NCBI GenBank assembly: GCA_943789335.1
Contig: CALSTS010000004.1
Location: forward strand, 124,001-188,000
Length of the DNA: 64,000 nucleotides
Direction: 5' to 3'
Origin: an uncultured Pseudomonadales bacterium
Lineage (GTDB): Bacteria > Pseudomonadota > Gammaproteobacteria > Pseudomonadales > Pseudohongiellaceae
The position numbers and the translations under genes are program-made. Shown here one piece after another: positions 45,014 to 56,427 of the stretch; the stretch's first letter is position 1; every line of letters starts with the position of its first letter. Below the pieces are notes generated by a model, which searched no databases, was not told the origin of the DNA, and worked only from the letters and a program-made list of their open reading frames with translations.

Positions 45014-46189
45014 ATGCATAGCCTCATCAATAAACAAATCTTGCTGGGCATTACCGGCGGAATAGCAGCCTATAAAAGTGCTGAGTTATGCCGTTTACTG
45101 GTAAAAGCCGGCGCTGAAGTCCGTGTTGTAATGACCGCCTCTGCTTGTGAATTTATTACTCCGCTAACTATGCAGGCTTTGTCTGGCAATCGCGTGCACA
45201 TTGAATTATTAGACGAAGAAGCTGAAGCTGCCATGGGGCATATAGAGCTGGCTCGTTGGGCTGATTTGGTTTTAGTTGCACCTGCAAGCGCTAACTTTAT
45301 CGCCAGATTAACGCATGGTGAAGCCAGTGATTTATTAACAACCGTATGTCTTGCCGCTACTGCTCCTCTGGCATTGGCCCCGGCAATGAATCAGGCAATG
45401 TGGTCAAATCAGAATACCCAGGACAATATGTCTGCGCTCAAACAAAAAGGCCTGCATATTTTCGGCCCTGCCGACGGTGAACAAGCCTGTGGCGATATAG
45501 GTTTAGGCAGGATGCTGGAGCCAAGCGAGTTAGCTTTGCTAGCTGCTGGCCTTTTCCAAAATGGCGCTTTTGCAGGTTTAAAAGTGTGCATAACGGCAGG
45601 ACCTACTCGCGAAGCAATTGACCCGGTTCGCTATATTAGCAACCACAGCTCAGGAAAAATGGGATATGCCTTGGCACAAGCAGCTCTTGAGGCCGGAGCC
45701 CAGGTAAGCTTAATTTCTGGCCCAGTTAACCTGCCTCCCCCTCCACATGCATACCTGGTCAATGTAGAAAGCGCAGAACAAATGTTAAACGCAGTAACAA
45801 AAGAGCCCTGTGATATTTTTATTGCCGTTGCTGCTGTTGCAGATTATCGGCCACAACAAATCGCTAGCAACAAAATTAAAAAAACAAGGGAATCCATACA
45901 ACTAGAGCTAGTTAAAAACCCTGATATTTTGGCAACAATTGCGGCCCAAAAACCGAAACCATTTTGTGTTGGCTTTGCTGCAGAAACTGAAAACCTTAAA
46001 CGCAATGCTTTGGCAAAGCTGACAAATAAAAATATTGATCTGGTTATTGCTAACCATGCAACAAACACTTTCAACAATGATGAGGCGTCTGTTAACGCTT
46101 ATTGGCATAAAGGTGAAAAAGTCTTAACACCTGATCGAAAAGAAAAAGTTGCCAGAGAGTTAATATTGCTTATTAAAGATTTAATGTAA
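45014..46189 (+). CDS. coaBC: Bifunctional phosphopantothenoylcysteine decarboxylase / synthase
   Basis: Two steps of coenzyme A synthesis: CoaB joins cysteine to phosphopantothenate and CoaC decarboxylates the product using FMN. The decarboxylase half shows KQILLGITGGIAAYKSAELC, GHIELARWADLVLVAPASAN and LALAPAMNQAMW; the synthetase half shows ITAGPTREAIDPVRYISNHS, SGKMGYALAQAA and AAVADYRP. The ATG at 45014 gives the family length (391); an earlier ATG at 44969 adds 15 residues. It begins a long plus-strand run; the usual neighbour dut is missing before algC. Confidence 0.96.
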   Translation: MHSLINKQILLGITGGIAAYKSAELCRLLVKAGAEVRVVMTASACEFITPLTMQALSGNRVHIELLDEEAEAAMGHIELARWADLVLVAPASANFIARLTHGEASDLLTTVCLAATAPLALAPAMNQAMWSNQNTQDNMSALKQKGLHIFGPADGEQACGDIGLGRMLEPSELALLAAGLFQNGAFAGLKVCITAGPTREAIDPVRYISNHSSGKMGYALAQAALEAGAQVSLISGPVNLPPPPHAYLVNVESAEQMLNAVTKEPCDIFIAVAAVADYRPQQIASNKIKKTRESIQLELVKNPDILATIAAQKPKPFCVGFAAETENLKRNALAKLTNKNIDLVIANHATNTFNNDEASVNAYWHKGEKVLTPDRKEKVARELILLIKDLM

Positions 46190-46203
46190 CAAAATTAACG
46201 ACA

Positions 46204-47586
46204 ATGACTTTAGCGGTAATTCAAGATGATATTTTTCGTGCTTATGATATTCGAGGTATTGTTGGTGAGGGTCTGAATGCTGAGGTCATGTATTACCTAG
46301 GAAAAGCGATTGGCAGTGAAGCCTTAGATATTGGTGAAAATTGCTTACTGCTTGGTTCAGATGCTCGTTTATCTAGCCCAGAATTTTCTGAGCAGATGAA
46401 AGCAGGCATACTTGCCACCGGCTGCAGTGTTATTGATCTAGGACAAACTCCTACTCCCTTACTTTATTTTGCAACCCACTTTTTAGATGTTCATTCTGGC
46501 GTTATGATCACGGGCAGTCATAATCCAAAAAATTACAACGGGGTAAAAATTGTCTTCAAGCATCAATGCTTAAGCGATAATCAAATAACTGTATTTAAAG
46601 AACGAATTAAATCCAATGATTTTCACAAAGGCAAAGGCATTTTAAAGAGCTTTGACATTAAAGAAGCTTATTTACAACATATTCTAAACGATATAAAACT
46701 AAAACTTTCCTGGAAAGTTGTTATCGATAGCGGCAATGCAATTGCGGCAAATGTTGCCCCGGAGCTTTTCTCAAAATTAGGCTGTAATACCACAACTTTA
46801 TTTTGTGATATTGATGGCGCTTTCCCTAATCATCACCCCGACCCAACAATCACTGACAATCTAGTTGATCTAATTGAGCAAGTTAAAATTGAAAAAGCTG
46901 ATCTAGGCATAGCTTTTGACGGTGATGGTGATCGCGTTGTGCTGGTTAGCGGAAGCGGCAAAGTTATTGATGCAGATAAGCTACTCATGGCTTTTGTAAA
47001 AGATATTCTGCCGCAAAATGAAGCAGCCTCAGTTGTCTACGACGTCAAAAGTTCCCAGCATCTGCATGCTCTAATTAAAGATCTTCACGGAAAGCCTTTG
47101 ATGTGTAAAAGTGGCCACTCTTATGTAAAAAAAGCCATGGTCGAATCAGGTGCGCTTATTGGTGGAGAATATTCTGCTCATATATTTTTTAAGCATCGCT
47201 GGTTTGGCTTTGATGATGGGATTTATGCCGCAGTACGTTTTATTGAGCTAATGGATAAAAATAATATTTCTGCTGATGAAATTATAAATGATTTACCCGC
47301 AAGCATTAATACTCCAGAAATTTTTATTGTCGTTCCCGAACAAGAAAAATTTAAATTAATAAAAGCTTTAGCCGCTAATTTTCAAATTGATGGGTCCGAG
47401 GTTAATGCCCTAGATGGTCTTCGTGTATCTTTTGACTTTGGCTGGGGTATAATTCGTGCCTCAAACACCACGCCAAATTTAATGCTGCGTTTTGAAGCAA
47501 ATAGTGAGCAAGCCTTAGAGCAAATTAAAACACTATTTAGTAATGAAATTACAAGAATCTTACCTCGGCTATCTATAAACTTTTAA
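46204..47586 (+). CDS. algC: Phosphomannomutase/phosphoglucomutase
   Basis: Interconverts hexose 1- and 6-phosphates for LPS and polysaccharide precursors. The 460-residue protein has the start IFRAYDIRGIVGEGL, the phosphoserine loop MITGSHNPKNYNGVK, the metal site IAFDGDGDRVVLV (DGDGD), the sugar loop GGEYSAHIFF and RASNTTPNLMLRFE for phosphate binding. Match to AlgC is good throughout. Only 14 nt separate it from coaBC and 9 nt from the synthetase gene. Confidence 0.94.
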   Translation: MTLAVIQDDIFRAYDIRGIVGEGLNAEVMYYLGKAIGSEALDIGENCLLLGSDARLSSPEFSEQMKAGILATGCSVIDLGQTPTPLLYFATHFLDVHSGVMITGSHNPKNYNGVKIVFKHQCLSDNQITVFKERIKSNDFHKGKGILKSFDIKEAYLQHILNDIKLKLSWKVVIDSGNAIAANVAPELFSKLGCNTTTLFCDIDGAFPNHHPDPTITDNLVDLIEQVKIEKADLGIAFDGDGDRVVLVSGSGKVIDADKLLMAFVKDILPQNEAASVVYDVKSSQHLHALIKDLHGKPLMCKSGHSYVKKAMVESGALIGGEYSAHIFFKHRWFGFDDGIYAAVRFIELMDKNNISADEIINDLPASINTPEIFIVVPEQEKFKLIKALAANFQIDGSEVNALDGLRVSFDFGWGIIRASNTTPNLMLRFEANSEQALEQIKTLFSNEITRILPRLSINF

Positions 47587-47595
47587 CTTATAACT

Positions 47596-49116
47596 ATGCG
47601 TACAAATGCCAATTTTTTCTTAAGCCTGCAACAAGGAATTCAAGCTTCTCATTCTAAACTTTGCATAAGCGGACCTGACTTCCCCGAACTTACTTATCTA
47701 GAGTTAGAGCAGTTAACTGCACAGACCGCTAATTTATTAAAAAAGCTTGATCTCAAAGCGGGCGCAAGAGTCTTAGCTCAAACACCTAAAACGCCCCTGG
47801 CGATAGCTCTCTATCTTGCTTGCTTACGCGCTGGGGTAATTTATGTTCCTCTCAATAATGGCTACACCATCGATGAGCTAGATTATTTTATAGAAGATAC
47901 TGAGCCTGAACTATTTGTTTGCAGCCCAGCACAAAGAGAAAAGCTCGAAGGGCTATTTAACAAGCACAACATTTCTTCTGTACTCGAGCTCGATGAAGCC
48001 GGTCATGGCAGCTTATTAGATAGTTTAAAAGACCTTACTCATGAGCATGAAGTTGAGCCCGTAGATACTGATGATGTCGCTGTTATTATTTATACATCTG
48101 GCACAACTGGCAAACCCAAAGGCGCCATGCTAAGTCATGGCAACCTCGACAACAATTCCCGCAGCCTTTATTCACTCTGGGGCTGGCAAAAAGACGACGT
48201 GCTTATTCATGCCTTGCCCATCTTCCATATACACGGTTTGTTTGTTGCCCTGCATGCGGCTTTATTAGGCGGCTCATGTATGTTGTTCTTATCGCGCTTC
48301 GATACAAAACAATTAATCACCTTACTTCCTCAGGCAACGGTATTGATGGGAGTGCCAACTTTTTACACGCGGCTATTAAAAGACGACGCCCTAGCCCCTG
48401 CTTTATGCAACAACATGCGGCTTTTTGTCTCAGGTTCTGCTCCTTTATTAGAAGAGACCTTTAAAGAATTTTCAGAGCGTAGTGGCCACCAAATTCTTGA
48501 ACGCTATGGCATGTCTGAAACCGGCATCCTGGCTTCGAACCCTCTAAATAATGAAAGAATCCCTGGCACTGTTGGTTTCGCACTGCCAGACGTGACTTAT
48601 CGTGTGTGCGACGATGAAGGCAATGTCTTGAGCCACGGCTCAATCGGCACCTTGCAAGTAAAAGGCCCTAATGTTTTTAAAGGATATTGGCGCAACCCTG
48701 AAAAGACCAAACAAGAGTTTAAGCAGGACTATTTCATAACTGGTGACCTGGTCAATGAGGCTGATGATGGACGCATCAGTATAGTTGGCAGGAACAAAGA
48801 TTTGATTATTTCTGGGGGATTCAATGTTTACCCCAAAGAGATCGAGCTCGTAATGGATGACTTCGAAACAATTGTTGAAAGCGCAGTAGTTGGTGTAAGT
48901 CATCCCGATTTTGGTGAAGCCGTTATTGCTATCGTAGTGCTTTCCGACCCAGGCGGGGACTTTAATGAGCAAAAGATGATTAATATGCTAAAAGATCAGC
49001 TGGCTTCTTATAAGGTGCCCAAGAAAATAATCATTCAGAATGAACTCCCCAGAAACACCATGGGTAAAGTCCAAAAGAACCTGCTGCGCGAAGAATACGG
49101 GAAATTGTTTATTTAA
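47596..49116 (+). CDS. Acyl-CoA synthetase, malonyl-CoA synthetase (MatB)-like
   Basis: 506-residue ANL-family ligase activating a carboxylic acid through an acyl-adenylate. Motifs: IIYTSGTTGKPKGAMLSHGN (P-loop), LPIFHIHGLFVALHAALLGG, ERYGMSETG, YFITGDLVNEADDGRISIVG and the catalytic Lys in LPRNTMGKVQKNLL. The IFHIHGLF and LNNGYTIDELDYFIED segments resemble MatB, which makes malonyl-CoA from malonate, but substrate is inferred. Insertion of such a gene between algC and argB is unusual. It ends 159 nt before argB. Confidence 0.78.
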   Translation: MRTNANFFLSLQQGIQASHSKLCISGPDFPELTYLELEQLTAQTANLLKKLDLKAGARVLAQTPKTPLAIALYLACLRAGVIYVPLNNGYTIDELDYFIEDTEPELFVCSPAQREKLEGLFNKHNISSVLELDEAGHGSLLDSLKDLTHEHEVEPVDTDDVAVIIYTSGTTGKPKGAMLSHGNLDNNSRSLYSLWGWQKDDVLIHALPIFHIHGLFVALHAALLGGSCMLFLSRFDTKQLITLLPQATVLMGVPTFYTRLLKDDALAPALCNNMRLFVSGSAPLLEETFKEFSERSGHQILERYGMSETGILASNPLNNERIPGTVGFALPDVTYRVCDDEGNVLSHGSIGTLQVKGPNVFKGYWRNPEKTKQEFKQDYFITGDLVNEADDGRISIVGRNKDLIISGGFNVYPKEIELVMDDFETIVESAVVGVSHPDFGEAVIAIVVLSDPGGDFNEQKMINMLKDQLASYKVPKKIIIQNELPRNTMGKVQKNLLREEYGKLFI

Positions 49117-49217
49117 GAAGGGCTTTGCGACATCACAGTTTCCTCATGTGCCACCAGCAGATCCATTTGTGTAGAATTTAATTCACTCTCTTTCTGTGCA
49201 AATTTGAAATTATTCCT

Positions 49218-49223
49218 TATAAT
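49218..49223 (+). promoter_or_regulatory. Possible -10 box upstream of argB
   Basis: Perfect TATAAT 53 nt before the argB ATG. The sequence 17 nt upstream (TGTGCA) is a poor -35, so an activator or another spacing would be needed. Confidence 0.3.
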
Positions 49224-49260
49224 TCAGACAACTATAAGTTAGTAAGTATTCGCTTATTAA

Positions 49261-50187
<927 letters not shown>

Positions 50188-50201
50188 TTAGGAGAGCAGG
50201 T

Positions 50202-50798
50202 ATGGCAAGTAATGAGAAAATTTCCCGCCGCGATAATATCTTGCAAGTGCTTGCTCAAATGTTGCAGGAAAACCCTGGTGGACGCATTACAACTGCGACT
50301 CTTGCTGATAAAGTGGGCGTTTCAGAGGCCGCACTTTATCGGCACTTCCCTAGCAAAGCCAGAATGTTTGAAGGTTTAATCAATTTTATTGATTCAACCT
50401 TGTTTTCCCGAATAAACCGAATCATCAACGAAGAATCCACTGCCCTAAATCAGTGCGAAAAGATCATATTTTTGACCCTGACTTTTGCAGAAAAAAATCC
50501 CGGCATAACACGAGTTCTTAATGGTGACATTCTAACTGGGGAACCAGAACGCTTGCGTACGCAGGTCAGCCAAATTTTTGAACGATTGGAAACGCAATTA
50601 AAACAGCAGCTTAGAGAAGCTGAAATCAAAGAAGGCTTAAGGACTCAGCAAACAGTGACCGCAACAGCAAATTTATTGCTGGCTTTTACTGAAGGAAAAA
50701 TTTCACAATATGTCCGATCTGATTTTAAGCGCTTACCAACAGAAGACTGGCGTGAACAGTGGCTTTTGTTAAAAGCTAATTTATTCTATATCCCGTAA
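50202..50798 (+). CDS. slmA: Nucleoid occlusion factor SlmA
   Basis: TetR-family DNA-binding protein that blocks FtsZ assembly over the nucleoid. 198 residues: [20 protein letters not shown], then the helix-turn-helix [39 protein letters not shown] and the tail [12 protein letters not shown] strong AGGAG sits 8 nt before the ATG. Its end overlaps pyrE by 13 nt tail to tail; slmA next to pyrE is the normal arrangement. Confidence 0.96.
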   Translation: MASNEKISRRDNILQVLAQMLQENPGGRITTATLADKVGVSEAALYRHFPSKARMFEGLINFIDSTLFSRINRIINEESTALNQCEKIIFLTLTFAEKNPGITRVLNGDILTGEPERLRTQVSQIFERLETQLKQQLREAEIKEGLRTQQTVTATANLLLAFTEGKISQYVRSDFKRLPTEDWREQWLLLKANLFYIP

Positions 50799-51433
50799 CT
50801 GGCTTTATAAGCCTTCATCGCTTCTAAACTATCGTCAAAGCTTCTGTCTTCTTTCTGGCTGAGATAATCTAAAATTTGTTGCAAGTTAATTATACTTATT
50901 ACTGGCATATCATAGTCGGTTTCAATTTCCTGAATCGCCGACAATTCACCTTTACCTTTTTCCTGCCTATCCAGAGCAACAACAACACCCGTTGCTTCAG
51001 CCCCTGCTTCATCTATCAAGCCCATTACTTCCCTGATAGCAGTGCCTGCCGTTATAACATCATCAATAATCAACACCTTGCCAGCCAATTTGGCCCCAAC
51101 AATGTCCCCCCCCTCGCCGTGATCTTTAGCTTCTTTACGATTAAAACAGTAGGGTTTATTGATTCCAAAATCTTGGCTTAAAGCGATTGCCGTTGAGGCA
51201 ACCAGAGGGATGCCTTTGTACGCGGGCCCAAACAATACATCGAAGTCCAAATTTGCTTCCGCTATTGCAGCTGCATAACTTCTACCAACCTGTGTGAGTG
51301 AAGCGCCTGAATTAAATAAGCCTGCATTAAAAAAATAAGGGCTCTTGCGGCCGGACTTTAGAGTAAATTCTCCAAAGCTCAGAATGTCTTCACTAGTGGC
51401 AAAATCTAGAAACTGAGTCTGAAAGTGTTTCAT
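50786..51433 (-). CDS. pyrE: Orotate phosphoribosyltransferase
   Basis: Makes orotidine 5'-phosphate from orotate and PRPP in pyrimidine synthesis. 215 residues with [50 protein letters not shown] and the PRPP loop [17 protein letters not shown]. It starts one base after the rph stop and shares its promoter. Confidence 0.97.
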   Translation of the reverse strand: MKHFQTQFLDFATSEDILSFGEFTLKSGRKSPYFFNAGLFNSGASLTQVGRSYAAAIAEANLDFDVLFGPAYKGIPLVASTAIALSQDFGINKPYCFNRKEAKDHGEGGDIVGAKLAGKVLIIDDVITAGTAIREVMGLIDEAGAEATGVVVALDRQEKGKGELSAIQEIETDYDMPVISIINLQQILDYLSQKEDRSFDDSLEAMKAYKASYGI

Positions 51434-51434
51434 A

Positions 51435-52163
51435 TTAAATAGTCAGTGCTTCTTGCTGAACTGAGAAAAGTTGCACAATACCACTTTGCGCTAATGAGAT
51501 CAGCTGGCTCAACTCATCCGCGCTAAACTCGCCAGCTTCACCAGTTCCCTGAACCTCGATGAAACCACCATTACTTGTCATAACAACATTCATATCGGTT
51601 TCCGCGGCGGAATCTTCCAAATAATCCAGATCTAGCACTGGAACGCCTTGGTAAATGCCAACGGATACCGATGCGATCATTTGTTTTAAAGGCATCTGTT
51701 TAATTAGCCCTTTATCTTGCATAACATTTAAAGCATCTACCAAAGCAACACAAGCGCCTGTTATTGAGGCTGTCCGTGTGCCCCCATCTGCCTGAATGAC
51801 ATCACAATCTATTTTAAGAGTATTCTCGCCTAGCTTTGTCATATCCACCGCCGCTCTCAAAGAGCGACCTATCAAGCGTTGAATTTCTTGCGTGCGCCCG
51901 CTTTGTTTTCCCCTAGCTGCTTCCCTATCCATGCGCGAGCCAGTTGAGCGTGGCAACATGCCATATTCTGCTGTTACCCAGCCTCGCCCTTTGCCTTTTA
52001 AAAATCTGGGGACATTCGTTTCCAGACTTGCAGTGCACAAGACTTTGGTGTCTCCGAACTCAACCAATACTGAACCCTCAGCATGCTTAGTATAATTTCG
52101 TGTAATTTTGATTTTTCGTAACTCATCAGCAGTTCTTCCGCTTGGACGGTTCAGTTCAGACAT
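51435..52163 (-). CDS. rph: Ribonuclease PH
   Basis: Phosphorolytic exoribonuclease trimming tRNA 3' ends. 242 residues: [80 protein letters not shown] and the C-terminal [20 protein letters not shown]. All active-site segments are intact, unlike the frameshifted rph of E. coli K-12. First gene of rph-pyrE. Confidence 0.97.
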   Translation of the reverse strand: MSELNRPSGRTADELRKIKITRNYTKHAEGSVLVEFGDTKVLCTASLETNVPRFLKGKGRGWVTAEYGMLPRSTGSRMDREAARGKQSGRTQEIQRLIGRSLRAAVDMTKLGENTLKIDCDVIQADGGTRTASITGACVALVDALNVMQDKGLIKQMPLKQMIASVSVGIYQGVPVLDLDYLEDSAAETDMNVVMTSNGGFIEVQGTGEAGEFSADELSQLISLAQSGIVQLFSVQQEALTI

Positions 52164-52201
52164 ACTTACCCCAATTGATTTTTAATCGTTTATTAAAATT
52201 C

Positions 52202-52230
52202 ATTGTAATGGCTAGCTGCCCATCTGGAAA
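52202..52230 (-). promoter_or_regulatory. Promoter of rph-pyrE
   Basis: Minus strand TTTCCA (52225-52230) and TACAAT (52202-52207) are 17 nt apart, about 40 nt before the rph ATG. Matches are 4/6 and 5/6. A possible -10 for divergent yicC, TATAGT, lies at 52259-52264. Confidence 0.5.
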
Positions 52231-52296
52231 TGAATTTTATAAAATCAGGCAAATCCGCTATAGTGCATGCCTTAATTTTTGGTATAAAGCAGCAAA

Positions 52297-53160
52297 ATGA
52301 CACAAAGCATGACGGCCTTTGCACGGCAACAGGCAGAACACGAGTGGGGAACTTTAGTTTGGGAGATTCGTTCTGTTAACCACCGCTATCTTGAAACAAA
52401 TTTAAGACTCCCTGAATCCTTACGTTCGGCCGAAACACTTTGCCGAGATTTACTACGAAAAAAGTTAAGCAGAGGTAAAGTAGATGCGCAATTGAAGTTT
52501 ACTCCAAACCCAGCTGCCAGCTCTATTAGTGTTGATCAAAATCTACTGAATCAAATTACCGAAGCCAATGCTGAAATTTCTAAGCTCATGCCAGATCTAC
52601 AACAGCCAAGCACTCTTGATATCTTACGTTGGCCTGGCATAACGCAAGAAAGCCAACAGGATGCTAAAGAAATCGAATCTGAATTAGTTTCTTTGTTTAA
52701 CCTCTGCTTAAATGGTTTGCAAGAACAAAGAGAAAAGGAAGGCGCTCACTTAAAGCACTTTATTGAGCAAAGGTTAGATAGTATCTCCAAAATAGTAGAT
52801 GACATAAAACATGCTATGCCTGATATCTTGCAAAGCCAGCACAGCAGACTCAAAGACGCATTAGCTGAATTAGCTGAGTCACTTGATCCTGCCCGACTAG
52901 AGCAGGAAATGGTTTTGCTTGCACAAAAAGCCGACATTTCTGAAGAAACCGATCGCCTGCAAGCGCATGTTCAGGAAGTAAGCAATATCCTTAGCCAAAC
53001 TGGTGCCGTAGGTCGTAAACTAGACTTTTTGATGCAAGAGCTAAATCGTGAAGCCAACACCATATGCTCTAAAGCCGTTGTGATAGAGACCACTTTAAAT
53101 GCTGTTGAGCTCAAAGTTTTGATTGAGCAGATGCGCGAACAAATACAAAATATTGAATAG
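52297..53160 (+). CDS. yicC: YicC family endoribonuclease
   Basis: 287-residue protein of the YicC family, members of which act as endoribonucleases on small RNAs in E. coli. Start MTQSMTAFARQQAEHEWGTL, EIRSVNHRYLETNLRLPESL and the conserved C-terminal GAVGRKLDFLMQELNREANT are characteristic. 18 nt before gmk. Confidence 0.93.
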   Translation: MTQSMTAFARQQAEHEWGTLVWEIRSVNHRYLETNLRLPESLRSAETLCRDLLRKKLSRGKVDAQLKFTPNPAASSISVDQNLLNQITEANAEISKLMPDLQQPSTLDILRWPGITQESQQDAKEIESELVSLFNLCLNGLQEQREKEGAHLKHFIEQRLDSISKIVDDIKHAMPDILQSQHSRLKDALAELAESLDPARLEQEMVLLAQKADISEETDRLQAHVQEVSNILSQTGAVGRKLDFLMQELNREANTICSKAVVIETTLNAVELKVLIEQMREQIQNIE

Positions 53161-53175
53161 CTGATTAACGTCTAA

Positions 53176-53808
<633 letters not shown>

Positions 53809-53896
53809 TTCTAATAAACACTTTATAATTGCCGCCCCTGAAAAATCAGAGGATTTTCTCTCTAGCTATGGCTCTAAAGCCTAAACAGGATACAAA

Positions 53897-54274
53897 ATGG
53901 CACGAATTACGGTTGAAGATTGTTTAGAACATGTAGAAAACCGCTTTGAACTGGTTATGGTCGCCAGCAAACGCGCTCGTCAAATTCAAACTGGCGGCAA
54001 AGATCCTCTGGTATCTGAAGATAATGACAAGCCTACAGTGCTTGCTTTACGTGAAATCGCGGATGAACTTGTAGACGCATCAATTTTAATTGATACTGCT
54101 CAGATAGAAGCTGAGGAAAGTGTTGCTAACCTAGAAGCCAGCGAAGCAGATGCTGCAAGCGCTCCTAAAAATGACATCTCAATTGAAGATGCTATGGATG
54201 CAGAACTGATTCCTGAAGAGACTGACAATACTGCTAACTCTGCTGATGTCGACGGAGAAAGTGAAGAGCAGTAG
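53897..54274 (+). CDS. rpoZ: RNA polymerase omega subunit, with acidic C-terminal extension
   Basis: Omega aids RNA polymerase assembly and forms part of a ppGpp site. The N-terminal ~80 residues are canonical: [53 protein letters not shown]. The protein has 125 residues instead of about 90; the extra ~40 are very acidic and Ala/Glu-rich ([19 protein letters not shown] to the end). A TATAAT at 53824-53829 may be a promoter of its own. spoT follows by 28 nt. Confidence 0.95.
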   Translation: MARITVEDCLEHVENRFELVMVASKRARQIQTGGKDPLVSEDNDKPTVLALREIADELVDASILIDTAQIEAEESVANLEASEADAASAPKNDISIEDAMDAELIPEETDNTANSADVDGESEEQ

Positions 54275-54285
54275 AGATACCTCCG

Positions 54286-54310
54286 GCCTCTACTGTCTTT
54301 AAGTGGAGGC
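54286..54310 (+). promoter_or_regulatory. Hairpin over the spoT translation start region
   Basis: Arms gcctctac (54286-54293) and gtggaggc (54303-54310) pair over 8 bp (one G-U) with a 9-nt loop. The right arm contains the only good Shine-Dalgarno sequence, GGAGG at 54305-54309, and the GTG that opens the longest spoT frame. In the RNA it would hide the ribosome-binding site. Confidence 0.45.
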
Positions 54311-56426
54311 TAAAATTAACACCATTGACTCTCTATCTGAAAGCCTGACTGAGTACCTGGAATCTGACCAGGTAAACTTAGTGCGGCGTGCCTATTATTA
54401 TGCCGAACAGGCGCATGATGGGCAATTCCGTATTTCTGGAGATCCTTATGTAACTCACCCCTTGGCTGTCGCTGGAATTTTACGTGAAATGCACATGGAT
54501 CATCAAAGTGTTGCCGCGGCCATGCTGCACGACGTCATTGAAGATACTGGTTTGTCTAAAGAAGCTATTTCTGGTCAATTTGGAAGCTCAGTCGCCGATA
54601 TTGTAGATGGGGTTAGTAAATTAAACCGTATCGAATTTAGTTCACAGGCTGAAGCACAAGCGGAAAATTTTCAAAAAATGGCTTTAGCCATGGCAAAGGA
54701 TATCCGCGTGATCCTGGTGAAGCTAGCAGACCGCATGCACAATATGCGAACCCTTTCTGCACTCAAACCTGAAAAACAACGCCGTATTGCCCTTGAAACC
54801 CTTGATATTTATGCTCCTATTGCTAATCGCCTTGGCATGAATAATATGCGGATTGAATTTGAAGAAAGGGGTTTCGAGGCCCTTTATCCCATGCGTGCTC
54901 GTAGACTAGAGGCCGCCGTGAAAAGCATTGCTGGAAATCGCAAAGCAATTGTTTTACAAATTGAATCTGCTCTGACTGCATGCTTGCAAAGAGAAAACCT
55001 CCCAGGAAGGGTCTTAGGTAGAAAAAAACACATCTTTAGCATCTATAACAAAATGCGCGAGAAACGTATTTCTTTCCGTGAAATAACAGATGTTTTTGCC
55101 TTTCGCATTGTTACTGATGAAGTTGATACCTGTTACCGAATTTTAGGCGCAGTACATAATCTCTACAAACCTGTGCCGGGTCGTTTTAAAGATTATATTG
55201 CTATCCCCAAAGTTAATGGCTATCAATCACTACATACAACCCTGTTTAGCATTCATGCCATACCTATTGAAATTCAGATTCGCACTGAAGATATGGAGGC
55301 CATGGCAAATAACGGCATCGCAGCGCATTGGCTGTATAAATCAGAAGAAGAGATGCCCAACCAAAGTCATATCCGTGCCAGGCAATGGGTGCAAGGCCTG
55401 TTAGAGATGCAAAAACAAGCAGGAGACTCCCAGGAGTTTGTCGAGCATGTAAAAACTGATTTATTCCCCGACGAAATTTATGTGTTTACGCCTAAAGGCG
55501 CCATACTAGAATTACCTGCCGGATCTACCGCCGTAGATTTTGCTTATGCCGTCCACACTGATGTTGGCAACTCCTGTGTTGCCTGTCGCATCAATCGTCG
55601 TCTGGCACCATTAAGTCAAATTTTACAAAGCGGACAAACCATAGAAATAATAGCTTCTGGCGCTTATCCAAATCCGGCTTGGCTAAATTTTGTAGTTACC
55701 GGCAAGGCCCGAAGCAATATACGGCATTATTTGAAAAACCAACGCCGTTCTGAAGCCATCACTCTTGGTAGACGCCTGCTGAATAAAACACTTGCCGGTT
55801 TTGGGTATAACCTTTCTAATATCCCGAAAAATAAAGTTGGCGGATTACTGGAAGAAACTGATTTCGATGTGCTTGATGATTTGCTAGAGGATATCGGCCT
55901 TGGTAATCGTATGGCCTATATCGTTGCTCGTCGTCTATTGCCAGATGATGGCAAACACTTACATGAATCAGGTGAAAATGATTCCGCATTAGCCATTCAT
56001 GGCGCTGAAGGGATGGTCATGTCTTTTGCGAAATGTTGTCACCCAATTCCTGGCGACCATATTGTTGGTTATATCAGTTCAGGCAAGGGAATGGTTGTGC
56101 ATCTTGAAAGCTGCAACAATGTAGCTGAAGTAATTAATGACCCCAAAAAACATTTGGCTCTACGTTGGGACCCTGTTGTAGAAGGGGAATTTCCAGTTGA
56201 GCTGCGCGTAGAAATCGAACACCAGCGCGGTCTAATAGCCACTCTGGCTAATGTCATTACTTCCAATGAGGCGAATATTGATAAAATAAGCACCTCAGAT
56301 CGCGACGCCCAATTCAGTATTGTTTATCTGACCATTAATGTCAGAAATCGAATTCATTTGGCAAATGTAATGAAAAAAGTTCGAGTAATTAAGTCAGTTA
56401 TAAAAGTCAGCCGTATTAAAAATTAA
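54303..56426 (+). CDS. spoT: Bifunctional (p)ppGpp synthetase/hydrolase
   Basis: Stringent-response enzyme, mainly a ppGpp hydrolase with weak synthesis. Domains in order: HD hydrolase (YVTHPLAVAGILREM, AAAMLHDVIEDTG), synthetase (GRKKHIFSIYNKMREKRISF, PGRFKDYIAIPKVNGYQSLH), TGS (DEIYVFTPKGAILELPAGST) and a C-terminal ACT domain (FPVELRVEIEHQRGLIATLA). The longest frame starts at GTG 54303, which lacks a ribosome-binding site. ATT at 54315-54317 sits 5 nt after a perfect GGAGG and aligns, from memory, with Met1 of E. coli SpoT, so the true start is probably there. The gene ends 1 nt before the convergent response-regulator gene. Confidence 0.95.
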   Translation: MEAKINTIDSLSESLTEYLESDQVNLVRRAYYYAEQAHDGQFRISGDPYVTHPLAVAGILREMHMDHQSVAAAMLHDVIEDTGLSKEAISGQFGSSVADIVDGVSKLNRIEFSSQAEAQAENFQKMALAMAKDIRVILVKLADRMHNMRTLSALKPEKQRRIALETLDIYAPIANRLGMNNMRIEFEERGFEALYPMRARRLEAAVKSIAGNRKAIVLQIESALTACLQRENLPGRVLGRKKHIFSIYNKMREKRISFREITDVFAFRIVTDEVDTCYRILGAVHNLYKPVPGRFKDYIAIPKVNGYQSLHTTLFSIHAIPIEIQIRTEDMEAMANNGIAAHWLYKSEEEMPNQSHIRARQWVQGLLEMQKQAGDSQEFVEHVKTDLFPDEIYVFTPKGAILELPAGSTAVDFAYAVHTDVGNSCVACRINRRLAPLSQILQSGQTIEIIASGAYPNPAWLNFVVTGKARSNIRHYLKNQRRSEAITLGRRLLNKTLAGFGYNLSNIPKNKVGGLLEETDFDVLDDLLEDIGLGNRMAYIVARRLLPDDGKHLHESGENDSALAIHGAEGMVMSFAKCCHPIPGDHIVGYISSGKGMVVHLESCNNVAEVINDPKKHLALRWDPVVEGEFPVELRVEIEHQRGLIATLANVITSNEANIDKISTSDRDAQFSIVYLTINVRNRIHLANVMKKVRVIKSVIKVSRIKN

Positions 56427-56427
56427 C

